Shown in pieces: positions 40,087-52,954 of a DNA stretch of 64,000 bases (positions are counted from its first letter, which is position 1; the number at the start of each line of letters is the position of its first letter). Location: assembly GCA_963736325.1 (NCBI GenBank), contig CAVTOG010000009.1, positions 1,054,001 through 1,118,000 of the forward strand, in the 5' to 3' direction. Origin of the DNA: Actinoallomurus sp963736325 (GTDB lineage: Bacteria; Actinomycetota; Actinomycetes; Streptosporangiales; Streptosporangiaceae). Both the position numbers and the translations under genes were made by a program. The notes beneath the pieces are model-generated. The model saw nothing but the letters and a program-made list of their open reading frames with translations, was not told where the DNA came from and did not search any database.

Positions 40087-40503
40087 ATGGGCGTACTCGA
40101 CGGCAAGGTCGCCATCGTCACCGGAGCGAGCCGGGGCATCGGGGCGGCCATCGCACGCGCGTTCGCCACCGAGGGGGCGACCGTCGCCGTCACCGCCCGC
40201 ACCGTCGACCCCGGCGACTCACGCCTGCCGGGCACCATCGGCGAGACCGCCGCGCTGATCGAGGCGGACGGCGGCACGGGCTGATGTTCGAGGTGCAGGT
40301 GACCGCGCCGTTCCACCTCGCGCGGCTCGTCCTCCCGGGCATGAGGGCGCCTCTTCCACCGACTGACCACGGAGGACGACCCGCACTCCGAGCCCTCGTC
40401 GGTCATGGCCGGCGCGGCGCTGGCCCTGTGCCGACCCGGCGCTCCGACCGGCCGCGTCGCCCTCTCCCAGGACCTGCTCACCGAGCTGGGCGGTACCGGA
40501 TGA
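40087..40503 (+). pseudogene. Short-chain dehydrogenase remnant
   Basis: ATG 40087 begins a good SDR start (MGVLDGKVAIVTGASRGIGAAIARAFA) but stops at 40284 after 65 residues. Homology continues in another frame (MFEVQVTAPFHLARLVLPGMR from 40284) and then again in the first frame up to TGA 40501-40503 (SSVMAGAALALCRPGAPTGRVALSQDLLTELG). The catalytic Ser/Tyr/Lys region is missing, so a large internal deletion plus frameshifts destroyed the gene. The start lies 55 bp from operator copy B, suggesting it was once part of the same acyl-CoA regulon. Its stop overlaps the start of the esterase gene. Confidence 0.75.
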
Positions 40504-41405
40504 GAGTCGCCCTCGCCTGTCTGCTCGTCCTGCTGGTCGGCTGCTCCGGCGCGCGCGGAACCTCCCGCGAGAGACCGGGCCGTACGGCGGTCGGCACGTC
40601 CACGCACAGCATCACCGTCGACGGCCGCCGACGTACCTTCCGCCTCTACCGCCCGCCGTCACTGCCGGTATCGGCACCGCTCGTCGTCATGCTCCACGGC
40701 GGCTTCGGCAACGGCGACCAGGCCGAGAAGGCGTACGGCTGGGACGGCGAGGCGGACACCGGGCACTTCCTGGTCGCCTATCCGGACGGCGTCAACCGCG
40801 CCTGGGCGACCGGCGGCGGCTGCTGCGGCACCCCGGGGAAGACCGGCGTCGACGACGTCGCCTTCATCACCGCGATGGTCGCCGCGATCGGTCACCAGGT
40901 GCCCGTGGACCGGCGGCGCGTGTACGCGACGGGCATCTCCAACGGCGGGATGCTGGCCTACCGGCTGGCGTGCGACACGAAGCTGTTCGCGGCGATCGGC
41001 CCTGACTCGGCGACCCTGCTGGGCCGGTGCGAGTCACCGGCGCCGACCTCCGTCATCCACATCCACGGCACGACCGACCGCAACATCCCGTACGCCGGCG
41101 GCCGGGGAAGCGGCTTCGCCCAGATCAACGGCCCCGGCGTCCCCGGCCTGGTGGCCGACTGGCGCGAGACCGACCACTGCTCACCGCCGTCGACGACCGC
41201 CCACGACCCGGTCACCATCCTGACCGCGACCTGCCCGGACGCCCGGGCGGTCGAGCTGATCACGATCACCGGCGCGGGTCACCAGTGGCCGGGCGGCGTC
41301 AGCAAACCGGTCCTGCAACGCGTCCTGCACCTGGACCCGCCGTCGAAGGCCCTGGACGCCACCGACGTCATCTGGAAGTTCTTCGCCCGCCACCCCGCGA
41401 TTTAG
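40500..41405 (+). CDS. Lipoprotein esterase, PHB-depolymerase/LpqC family
   Basis: The 301-residue protein has a lipoprotein signal peptide with lipobox LLVGC (Cys about residue 15) and an alpha/beta-hydrolase domain of the esterase-PHB family: oxyanion region VVMLHGGFGNGDQAEKAYGWD, FLVAYPDGVNRAW, nucleophile Ser in YATGISNGGMLAYRLAC, HIHGTTDRNIPYAGG, and catalytic His in ITGAGHQWPGG. It should hydrolyse extracellular polyester or feruloyl-type esters. ATG 40500 overlaps the stop of the SDR remnant, so the two were once coupled. Confidence 0.88.
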   Translation: MRVALACLLVLLVGCSGARGTSRERPGRTAVGTSTHSITVDGRRRTFRLYRPPSLPVSAPLVVMLHGGFGNGDQAEKAYGWDGEADTGHFLVAYPDGVNRAWATGGGCCGTPGKTGVDDVAFITAMVAAIGHQVPVDRRRVYATGISNGGMLAYRLACDTKLFAAIGPDSATLLGRCESPAPTSVIHIHGTTDRNIPYAGGRGSGFAQINGPGVPGLVADWRETDHCSPPSTTAHDPVTILTATCPDARAVELITITGAGHQWPGGVSKPVLQRVLHLDPPSKALDATDVIWKFFARHPAI

Positions 41406-41408
41406 GGC

Positions 41409-42356
41409 CTAGAGCCGCGCGGGCACACCGTCCCGGTCGACCTCGCAGAGGCGGCGCCAGGCGCGGGGGACCTCTCCGGGGCCGAACACGCCACTGTCGA
41501 TGAGCGACTTCAGCACCGAACGGGAGGCCTCGCGCCGGAGCGCCAGCCGGGGCTCGCTGTGGCGTACCGCCGACCAGGTCTTCCACGCGGGCAGGCCGAT
41601 CGTCGGGTACACCAGCGGCTGCACCATCATGTCGAACATGAAGCCGATCAGGCGGGGCACGAGACGCCGTACGGCGGCGCGGTCGCTCCAGGTCGTCGAG
41701 CGGTAGTGCTCGGCGACGGTGGTGCGCGCGTACGCGATGTGGCGCGCCTCCTCCTGCCGGTGGTAGCGGCTGACGCGCCGCAGGTAGTCGTCGGCGTCGG
41801 GGTGCTCCGAGACCAGCTTCTGCAGCAGGTCGGGGATCTCCTCACCGCCGAGTACGAGCGCGTCGAGAGTGGCCGGGCGGCGGAGGATCAGCGGCAGGAG
41901 CCGGGCGCGGATCCGCCGCGACACCTTCCCGTCGATCGGGTGCCGCTGCGCCGGCTCCAGCTGTTCGACCACGCGGGCGAACAGCCGTGAGTGCCGTGTC
42001 TCCTCGCCGATCTCGTGCAGCGCGTACGTGAACCGCGGGTCGGTCACACCGGGCGCGACCGCCAGCTGGAACGCGAACCCGGCGATGAGGATCGCCTCGA
42101 ACGCGATGCCGAGCCGCATCATCGACGCGAGCTCCTCACGCGCGAGCGTCGTCCTCTGCTCTTGTGTGAGATCCAGGTCGAGCCCGGCGGTCGAGAGCAG
42201 GTCGTCAGGGATGATCTGTGCCGCCCCGAACTCCCCGACGACGTCGACGTCGGGTTCGATCACGTGGCGTACGGAGGCGGTGTTCAGCCGTTCGACGCGC
42301 CGGGTGCGCAGGTCACGGCTGTCGCGAAAGTCTTCCCTGGTGGGCATCGGCGTCAC
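41409..42356 (-). CDS. AurF-like diiron oxygenase
   Basis: The 315-residue protein is a ferritin-like diiron protein of the p-aminobenzoate N-oxygenase AurF family (PF11583). Iron-ligand motifs are visible: Glu in REELASMMRLGIAFEAILIAG, ExxRH in HEIGEETRHSRLFARVV, Glu in LVLGGEEIPDLLQKLV and the second ExxRH in YHRQEEARHIAYARTTV. AurF-type enzymes oxidise arylamines or act as other oxygenases; many orphan members have unknown substrates. It is monocistronic and starts at ATG 42356. No biosynthetic partner is adjacent. Confidence 0.88.
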   Translation of the reverse strand: MTPMPTREDFRDSRDLRTRRVERLNTASVRHVIEPDVDVVGEFGAAQIIPDDLLSTAGLDLDLTQEQRTTLAREELASMMRLGIAFEAILIAGFAFQLAVAPGVTDPRFTYALHEIGEETRHSRLFARVVEQLEPAQRHPIDGKVSRRIRARLLPLILRRPATLDALVLGGEEIPDLLQKLVSEHPDADDYLRRVSRYHRQEEARHIAYARTTVAEHYRSTTWSDRAAVRRLVPRLIGFMFDMMVQPLVYPTIGLPAWKTWSAVRHSEPRLALRREASRSVLKSLIDSGVFGPGEVPRAWRRLCEVDRDGVPARL

Positions 42357-42360
42357 CTTT

Positions 42361-42990
42361 TCAACCGGGGATCACCCACATTTTACCGGCGGGTAACTGA
42401 AAGTGGACGGCTCTCGTCAGTGACCTCCGTCGCAGTGGGCGGTGACCGCTACGGATGGTCGAGGACGGTGCCGAAGCTCGTACGCGGGGCTCCGCAGAGC
42501 ATGAACGCCGATCGTGTGGAGGCTCCGGGGAGGCACCGGCCGCGAGGACGCCGTCGAACGACGACGACGGGCCCGTGAGGACGACGCCGTGGTCGGACGG
42601 GCCCGTCGCCGAGCCGAACACGATCGTAACCGAGCCTTCGCCCGTACCCTCCGGCGCACCGGCCGCGATGTCCGTGTGGCCGTCGTGGTCGAAGTCGCCC
42701 GAGGCGACCGACCCGCCGAACCTGGCGTTCTTCCGCGGATTACCGGGTACGCCCGGACTCGCCAGGCTGACCAGCCGCCGGCTCCCCAGGCCGTACAGCA
42801 GGACCACGTATCCGGCTCGGTCGAACGCCCCGACGCGGCCCTTCGGGACGCCGACGGCCAGCACGCCGCCGGCGCCCGGTGCCGCCGACGTCGGCGTCGC
42901 CGCCTGAGCGCAGGCGACGTGATGCGGTGCCGTCTCGCATCCCGCGATCGCCAGGAGGAGCAGTGCCGCGCTCGCACGACGGACTCGCAT
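42361..42990 (-). CDS. FG-GAP repeat lipoprotein, shortened
   Basis: The 209-residue frame begins with a lipoprotein signal (LLLLAIAGC lipobox) and contains one good integrin-alpha-type FG-GAP repeat with its calcium loop (FGGSVASGDFDHDGHTDIAAGAPEG, then GSVTIVFGSATG). Relatives have five to seven such blades making a propeller. Here clear homology stops near residue 145, and the remaining 65 residues are Arg/Ser-rich and look like out-of-frame sequence, so the gene is probably 3'-truncated by a frameshift or deletion. Confidence 0.55.
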   Translation of the reverse strand: MRVRRASAALLLLAIAGCETAPHHVACAQAATPTSAAPGAGGVLAVGVPKGRVGAFDRAGYVVLLYGLGSRRLVSLASPGVPGNPRKNARFGGSVASGDFDHDGHTDIAAGAPEGTGEGSVTIVFGSATGPSDHGVVLTGPSSSFDGVLAAGASPEPPHDRRSCSAEPRVRASAPSSTIRSGHRPLRRRSLTRAVHFQLPAGKMWVIPG

Positions 42991-42995
42991 CGCGC

Positions 42996-43481
42996 CTAGG
43001 ATTCGACCAGGAGGCGGGCATAGTTCGCCATCGAGCGCTGGTAACGCGGGAGATGGCGGGCCAGCGCCGCGACGGCGATCGAGACCGCCTCGCGTTCGCG
43101 GCCGACGTCGGTGAGGGCCAAGGCGAGGACGGTGCGCACGGCGTCGTCCAGCTCGTCCGGCACCTCGTCCAGCTCGGCGGTGAGCAGGGCGACGCTCTCC
43201 TCCGCACGGCCCAGGTTACGCAGTGAGCTGGCCATCTGGATCACCGCGCGGCGGCGGCGTTCGCCGGTCAGCCCGATGCCCAGAGCCCGTTCGTACAGCG
43301 GCACCGCCAGGTCGGAGTGGCCATGTGAGTCGAGGGCGCACGCGCGTTCGAAGGCCGCGACCGCGCTGCCTTCGGGAAGCTCCGCGGCCAGCTTCTCGAC
43401 CAGGGCGAGGAACTCCTCCTCGCCGCAATCGTCTACCGACGCCCAGGCGGCCACCATCCGCCGTTCCCAGTCTTCGTTCAC
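42996..43481 (-). CDS. TPR_5-type tetratricopeptide protein
   Basis: The 161-residue protein matches the small single-domain TPR family of actinobacteria: LVEKLAAELPEGSAVAAFERACALDSHGHSDLAVPLYERALGIGL over two helical hairpins, RRRAVIQMASSLRNLGRAEESVALL, then AVRTVLALALTDVGREREAVSIAV. It is cytosolic and its partner is unknown. GTG 43481 is chosen because homologues begin near NEDWERRM; a longer start at 43499 is possible. It ends 5 bp before the FG-GAP lipoprotein start. Confidence 0.82.
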   Translation of the reverse strand: MNEDWERRMVAAWASVDDCGEEEFLALVEKLAAELPEGSAVAAFERACALDSHGHSDLAVPLYERALGIGLTGERRRRAVIQMASSLRNLGRAEESVALLTAELDEVPDELDDAVRTVLALALTDVGREREAVSIAVAALARHLPRYQRSMANYARLLVES

Positions 43482-43506
43482 CGGCCCACACTCGCACACG
43501 CGCCCG

Positions 43507-44259
43507 CTACGCGGTGAAGGAGAAGGAGTTCACTCCCAGGCCGGGACCGCCTTCCCAGGGTTCGAAGCCGAACTGGACGCTCGTCAGGTACCAGGCGGTC
43601 TGGATGTAGCCACGGCCGACGGCGTCGGAGGTGAAGTCCTTGATGCCGACGTCCAGGGAGTTCGTGGTCTGCTGGCGGACGTAGGAGACGACGTTCCAGC
43701 CGGTGTTGCCGAACCACACGTCCCAGGTCGCGCCCGCGAGGTTCGCGGTGCCGACCTTGGCGCCCACGGGCTGCGGCGCGCCGCTGTGCGAACCCCAGAT
43801 CATCATCTCGGCGCCGGTGTTCTGGCCGGGCGGGTTCGGCGTCGGGTCGTACCAGATGTCGTAGGCGGCGTCCCACTGGCCGCTCGTGGTGGTGTACGAC
43901 ACGTTCGAACGCGGGGTGCCGAAGGCGCTGACCCGCAGGGGCAGGCCGCTTCCGGTGCTGCAGCTGCCGTAGTGGCAGCCCGCGTAGATCGACGGGTACG
44001 ACGCGGGCGGGCCGTTGGTCGGCTTGTCATGCGAGCCGCTGACGACGCTGAACCCGGTGCCGGTGACGTTGATGCACTGCTGGATCGAGTCGCCCCACTC
44101 GTTGTTCTGGACGATGTAGCGACCGCCTGAGATGGACGTCGAGCCGAACGTGTCGCAGATCTGGGTGTCGGCGCCGGCGGTCTGCGCGGCCAGCGCGGAC
44201 ACTGCGAGTCCGGCGGTCGCCAGTGCGACGGCGGCGGCCAGTGAGCGCAGGGATCTCAT
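43507..44259 (-). CDS. Secreted GH12 endoglucanase
   Basis: The 250-residue protein has a Sec signal peptide (cleavage near AGADT at about residue 30) and a complete glycoside hydrolase family 12 domain: YIVQNNEWGDSIQQCI, SYPSIYAGCHYGSC, DAAYDIWYDPTP, the nucleophile Glu in GAEMMIWGSHSG, WDVWFG and the acid/base Glu in VQFGFEPWEGG. It cleaves beta-1,4-glucan or xyloglucan outside the cell. There is no carbohydrate-binding module. The gene is preceded by a perfect CelR/CebR-type operator at 44277-44290, so it should be induced by cellobiose. Confidence 0.93.
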   Translation of the reverse strand: MRSLRSLAAAVALATAGLAVSALAAQTAGADTQICDTFGSTSISGGRYIVQNNEWGDSIQQCINVTGTGFSVVSGSHDKPTNGPPASYPSIYAGCHYGSCSTGSGLPLRVSAFGTPRSNVSYTTTSGQWDAAYDIWYDPTPNPPGQNTGAEMMIWGSHSGAPQPVGAKVGTANLAGATWDVWFGNTGWNVVSYVRQQTTNSLDVGIKDFTSDAVGRGYIQTAWYLTSVQFGFEPWEGGPGLGVNSFSFTA

Positions 44260-44276
44260 GGTCGGGCCTTCCTGTA

Positions 44277-44290
44277 TGGGAGCGCTCCCA
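44277..44290. promoter_or_regulatory. CelR/CebR operator
   Basis: TGGGAGCGCTCCCA, the exact 14-bp palindrome bound by CelR (Thermobifida) and CebR (Streptomyces), 18 bp upstream of the GH12 cellulase start. Confidence 0.9.
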
Positions 44291-44336
44291 GCACCATGTC
44301 AATCAATGTCAAATCAGTCAATAAGTGATGAAAATA

Positions 44337-49010
<4,674 letters not shown>

Positions 49011-49192
49011 CTGGATATCCCTTCAGAGCGGGCGGACGTTGCCTCGCACTTATGAGCAAGCTATGCCCTGGTTTGTACCTTGATAAGGGTTAGAGGCATC
49101 CTTTACGAGTTTTATAATGATCGTTACTATTTGCGTGGATTACGCTCTAGTGTCGGTTTATGGTAGCGAGAGGCGGTGGCTAGTGAGGCGGG

Positions 49193-49891
49193 ATGATGAC
49201 TGAGCAAGCGGCTTCCCTGCGCGATGACGACCCGATCGCGACCCACGGACGGGTGGTGGTGGCCGACGACGACGTCCTCCTACGCGAGGGGTTGGCGCGC
49301 CTGCTCTCGCGCTTCGGCTTCGAGGTGGTCGGCCAGGCGGGCGACGGCGAGCGGCTCCTGGAGCTCATCGACGAGACGCTGCCCGAGCTGGCGATCATCG
49401 ACACCCGTATGCCCCCGACCTGCACGACCGAGGGCATCCAGGCGGCACGCGAGATCCGCGCCCGGTTCCCCGCCATCGGGATCCTGGTCCTGTCGGCCTA
49501 CATCGACGTCGACCTCGCCATGGACCTCATGTCCAACGGCGAGCGCATCGGCTATCTGCTCAAGAGCGGCGTCACCGACGTCACCGAGTTCGTCGGCACC
49601 CTCGAACGCATCTCCAAGGGCGGCTCGGTCATCGACCCCGCTCTCGTGAACGAACTCGTCGCCCTCGGCCCCCGCGAAGACCCGCTGACGCACCTGAGCG
49701 CGTATGAGCGCGAACTTCTCGCGCTGATGGCGCAGGGGTGGTCCAACGAAGGAATCGCCGACAAGCTGGGGGTCGCCGACGAGACCGTGGACAACGACAT
49801 CCACGCCATCACCGCCAAGCTGTGCCTGCCGGAGACCGACGCCGAGCACCGCCGCGCCCTCGCGGTACTCGCGTTCCTCGACGCTCGTTAG
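49193..49891 (+). CDS. NarL/LuxR-type response regulator
   Basis: The 232-residue protein has a receiver domain (VVVADDDVLLREGLARLLSRFG, phospho-acceptor Asp in LAIIDTRMPP, GYLLKSGVTDV with the conserved Lys) and a C-terminal LuxR-like helix-turn-helix (LTHLSAYERELLALMAQGWSNEGIADKLGVADETVDNDIHAITAKL split across helices). It is divergent from the giant HAMP kinase across 182 bp, so it is the likely partner. The start ATG 49193 follows AGGCGGG. Confidence 0.9.
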   Translation: MMTEQAASLRDDDPIATHGRVVVADDDVLLREGLARLLSRFGFEVVGQAGDGERLLELIDETLPELAIIDTRMPPTCTTEGIQAAREIRARFPAIGILVLSAYIDVDLAMDLMSNGERIGYLLKSGVTDVTEFVGTLERISKGGSVIDPALVNELVALGPREDPLTHLSAYERELLALMAQGWSNEGIADKLGVADETVDNDIHAITAKLCLPETDAEHRRALAVLAFLDAR

Positions 49892-50044
49892 GGCGTGTCT
49901 GACGGATCCCTGTCCGGATGCGCGGTGCACAGGCGGCGCCTCGCCGCGTTGTCATCGGTCGCCGGCCATGACCAGGCCGACTCCCTCCTCCGCCCTGCGA
50001 CGCACCGCCTGAGCGCCGCTCGCAACGAACGTGTCAGGAACGCC

Positions 50045-50638
50045 CTAGGGGCGGCCGAAGGGCGGGTACGCGCGCCGGTGCCTCACCGGGGACGTGATGT
50101 CGTGGGCGGACGGCACGACCGTAAGAGTCTCCAGCACCGGCCGTGGGGACCTCGGCACGCACAGGGAGATGACGTTGCCGAGGACCGGAACGTTCGCCCG
50201 GATCGTGACGTCGCCGCCTTTGAGCTGGTCGATCCCGTGCGCCTTCGGCCCCCAGACACCGGTCAGGTCGCCGGAGATCGGCTGGTGCGGTGGCACCGGT
50301 CCGCCCGAGCCCGTCAGTCGGAACGACGCCGTCTGCGCCCCGCCGACGTTGATCCGCGCGGTGGCGCTCCAGGAGTTGAGGACGACCGGCGACTGCAGGC
50401 TCAGGCTCGCGATGTGCAGCCGGAACCGTACCGGCGCGCCCGCGGCCGTACGCTCCGGCGACGCCGTCAGCGTGCCGCTGATCACGACGGGACGGGTGCC
50501 CAGCACCGGGACGCTGCAGCTGTAGGCCGCGGAGAAGGCGGAGGCGGCGGCGGGCGCCTGGGACGCGACCGCGGTGGCGCCGCCGAGCGCGACGGCGCCG
50601 AGGACGGCCGCCGCAGGCCTGCGAAGAGACTTCGTCAT
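50045..50638 (-). CDS. Secreted protein with predicted beta-sandwich
   Basis: The 197-residue protein has a Sec signal peptide (MTKSLRRPAAAVLGAVALGG..., cleavage near AAASAF at about residue 34). The mature part begins SAAYSCSVPVLGTRPVVISGTL and continues with regular beta-strand-like segments (RFRLHIASLSLQSPVVLNSW, TASFRLTGSGGPVPP, VTIRANVPVLGNVISLCVP). It resembles the actinobacterial DUF6801-type secreted proteins, although I cannot verify this. One pair of cysteines (YSC, SLC) may form a disulfide. It is monocistronic. Confidence 0.7.
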   Translation of the reverse strand: MTKSLRRPAAAVLGAVALGGATAVASQAPAAASAFSAAYSCSVPVLGTRPVVISGTLTASPERTAAGAPVRFRLHIASLSLQSPVVLNSWSATARINVGGAQTASFRLTGSGGPVPPHQPISGDLTGVWGPKAHGIDQLKGGDVTIRANVPVLGNVISLCVPRSPRPVLETLTVVPSAHDITSPVRHRRAYPPFGRP

Positions 50639-50739
50639 CAGTGATCACCCTCACTCTCGGCGATCACGTCATCACGTACGAGAGCGTCCGCGGGCCCGTT
50701 TTACCGGAGCCGGAAACGATCAGTACGCAGAGGTGACGG

Positions 50740-51396
50740 TCACTCCCGCCGGCCGGCGACCAGGTGGGTGACGGCCGTGCCGGCCGCGAGCATCGTCAGA
50801 GACACGGCGGCCAGCGCGCCGAGGCGCACCGCGATCCCGCCCGCGGACGCGGCGTCGGTCAGCAGCCGGATGAGCGGGCTGATCGGTGAGATCCAGCCGA
50901 CCAGCAGCATCGCCAGCAGGGCGCCCACCGCGACGACCACGGCCACGCCGACGCGCGTGATGACCAGCCGCGAGGTGAGCAGCCCGACCGCGACGCCCAC
51001 GGACGCCGCGGACAGTTGGGCGACCGTCCCGGCCACCACGACGCCGGCCGTGACCGTACGCTGCCCGATGATCATCGGGTACACCAGGCCGATCGCGGTC
51101 AGCAGCGCGCATCCGGTCAGGGTGACGGCGACGGTGACGGCGAGCACACGCCGCGAGCTTCCGGCGGCCACGACGATGACCTGCCGCTGCACGGGGTTCT
51201 CGTGGTTCACCACCGCCACCGTGAGCCACATGCTGCACGCGAGGATCGCGGCCACGCAGAAGGAGTACGCGTGCAGAAGCGGGCTGGAGTCCGAGCTGGT
51301 GCCGACCGAGAGCGCCGCGAGGAACACCAGGACGGGCGGCAGGTAGCGCTGGGAGAGCAGCAGGCTCGAGAGCTGGTAGCGGTACAGAGCGATCAA
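50740..51396 (-). CDS. ABC-2 type permease
   Basis: The 218-residue membrane protein has six hydrophobic segments (YRYQLSSLLLSQRYLPPVLVFLAAL first; LAMLLVGWISPISPLIRLLTDA late), as expected for the permease of a small ABC exporter. It starts at a TTG (51396) overlapping the stop of the ATPase gene by 4 bp, so the two are coupled. It probably acts as a homodimer with the ATPase. Substrate unknown. Confidence 0.75.
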   Translation of the reverse strand: MIALYRYQLSSLLLSQRYLPPVLVFLAALSVGTSSDSSPLLHAYSFCVAAILACSMWLTVAVVNHENPVQRQVIVVAAGSSRRVLAVTVAVTLTGCALLTAIGLVYPMIIGQRTVTAGVVVAGTVAQLSAASVGVAVGLLTSRLVITRVGVAVVVAVGALLAMLLVGWISPISPLIRLLTDAASAGGIAVRLGALAAVSLTMLAAGTAVTHLVAGRRE

Positions 51397-52256
51397 CGGG
51401 AGGTCCTGTGCGTCGCGGGGGCGGGGTGTACGCCGGTGACCGACCAGCCGTGCGTGACGGCCTCGACCAGCAGCGCGTCGTGAGAGTCCCTGGCGACCAG
51501 CAGCTCGACCGCGCCGTCGCGTTCGACGGCGCTCAGCACGCCGGGCCGCTCCCGCCACGCGAGCGGCGTGCCGCCGGAGGTCTCGGCGAGGGTGACCAGC
51601 ATGGCCTCGTGCTTCGAGTGCTTCGAGCCGGGGCCGGTCAGCCGGCCGCCGTCGATGCGGCAGACACTGGTCGCCTTCGAGGTCACGACCGACTCGTGGT
51701 GGTCGGTGAAGACGACGGCGGCACCCTGCCCGGCGGCCTCCCGCATCAGCTCGCCCAGCACGCCGTGCACCGAGGAGTCCAGCCCCGACCACGGCTCGTC
51801 GAGCACGAGCAGGCCGGGCGGGACGAGGAGCGCCTGCGCCAGGGCGACCTTCTGCGCGTTGCCCTTCGACAGCTTGCGCATCGGGGTGCCCGCGCCGCCC
51901 GTCAGCGCGAGCCGATCGAGCAGGTCGTCGGCCCGGCGGCCGGCCTCGGGCGTCGTCAGGCCGCGTACGCGCCCCATGTGCCGCAGGTACGCCGAGGCCG
52001 ACATCCGGTCGTGGGACGGGAAACGCTCGGGGACGTACCCGACGACGCCGGCGGCACGGGCGACCTGCCCGGACGACGGCGCGGACAGCCCGGCGAGGAT
52101 CCGCAGCAGCGTCGACTTGCCGGACCCGTTTCCGCCGGTCATCGCCAGGATGTCGGCTCTTCGCACGTCGAGGTCGACACCGGTCAGGACCTGCCGGCCC
52201 CGGCCGTACCGTTTGGAGACGTCGCGCAGGCGTACGGCCGGCCGCTCATCGGTCAC
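51393..52256 (-). CDS. ABC transporter ATPase
   Basis: The 287-residue protein shows Walker A (MTGGNGSGKSTLLRILAG), a variant signature (LSKGNAQKVALAQALL, with LSKGN in place of LSGGQ), Walker B (LLVLDEPWSGLD) and the H-loop (VVFTDHHES). A C-terminal extension of about 80 residues (…TPLAWRERPGVLSAVERDGAVELLVARDSHDALL) is common in single-substrate exporters of the drug/lantibiotic type. It is followed by its permease with a 4-bp overlap and starts at ATG 52256. Confidence 0.9.
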   Translation of the reverse strand: MTDERPAVRLRDVSKRYGRGRQVLTGVDLDVRRADILAMTGGNGSGKSTLLRILAGLSAPSSGQVARAAGVVGYVPERFPSHDRMSASAYLRHMGRVRGLTTPEAGRRADDLLDRLALTGGAGTPMRKLSKGNAQKVALAQALLVPPGLLVLDEPWSGLDSSVHGVLGELMREAAGQGAAVVFTDHHESVVTSKATSVCRIDGGRLTGPGSKHSKHEAMLVTLAETSGGTPLAWRERPGVLSAVERDGAVELLVARDSHDALLVEAVTHGWSVTGVHPAPATHRTSR

Positions 52257-52280
52257 GAAGGAGAGACGGGCGCGGCGGTC

Positions 52281-52784
52281 TCAGAGTTCCACGGGCATGA
52301 GCTTCCCGGTGTGCACGTCGTAGATGGCGCCGCCCACCGGCATGTCGTCGCGGAGGAACGGGCTCGTACGGATGCGCAGCAGGTCGTGGCGGAGCGCGGC
52401 GTCCTGGTCGGGAACGGTGTGGAACTCCAGGCTCCTCGTGTCGACCCCGGCCTCGGCGGCGAGCGCGTGCACCTTCTCATCGGTCGCCTTCGACATGCCG
52501 CAGTCGGTGTGCGGCATGACCAGCACGCGCTCCACGCCGAGAAGGACGACCGCGAGCACGAGTGTGCGCAGGACGTCGTCGGTGACCCGCGCGCCGGCAT
52601 TCCGCAGGATCTTCGCGTCACCGGGCCTGAGGCCGAGCAGGCCGAGCGGATCGATGCGTGAGTCCATGCAGGTGACCACGGCCAGACCCCGAGCGGCGGT
52701 TCCGGTCAGGTCGGAGTTCTGGAACGTCCTGGCGAACGTGTCGTTGGCGGCGAGCAGATCGTCGAAGGCGGTCACGTCGTGCAT
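52281..52784 (-). CDS. Beta-class carbonic anhydrase
   Basis: The 167-residue protein has the beta carbonic anhydrase zinc motifs CxDxR in VVTCMDSRIDPLGLLGL and HxxC in VMPHTDCGMSKATDE, with the RNAGARV loop between. It interconverts CO2 and bicarbonate in the cytosol. It belongs to the short actinobacterial subgroup. It lies 24 bp upstream of the ABC operon on the same strand and may be cotranscribed, though no functional link is evident. Confidence 0.92.
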   Translation of the reverse strand: MHDVTAFDDLLAANDTFARTFQNSDLTGTAARGLAVVTCMDSRIDPLGLLGLRPGDAKILRNAGARVTDDVLRTLVLAVVLLGVERVLVMPHTDCGMSKATDEKVHALAAEAGVDTRSLEFHTVPDQDAALRHDLLRIRTSPFLRDDMPVGGAIYDVHTGKLMPVEL

Positions 52785-52954
52785 CCTCCCGGCGCGGCGA
52801 AATCGTCGTTTCTATGATCCCTCGTCGTATTTACGCTGAACCCTCAGGGCTCCAATTACGCGGATCGCCTCCCCGCGATGAGTTTTTCGTCCGACGCTGG
52901 TCATAGCGTTGACGGGCCGCTGACCGGCGGCTTCGACCGACAGGGAGGCTACGC

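Noticed and set aside
49894..50644. Plus-strand frame opposite the secreted protein at 50045-50638
   Set aside because: Antisense composition; the minus strand has a clear signal peptide and start.
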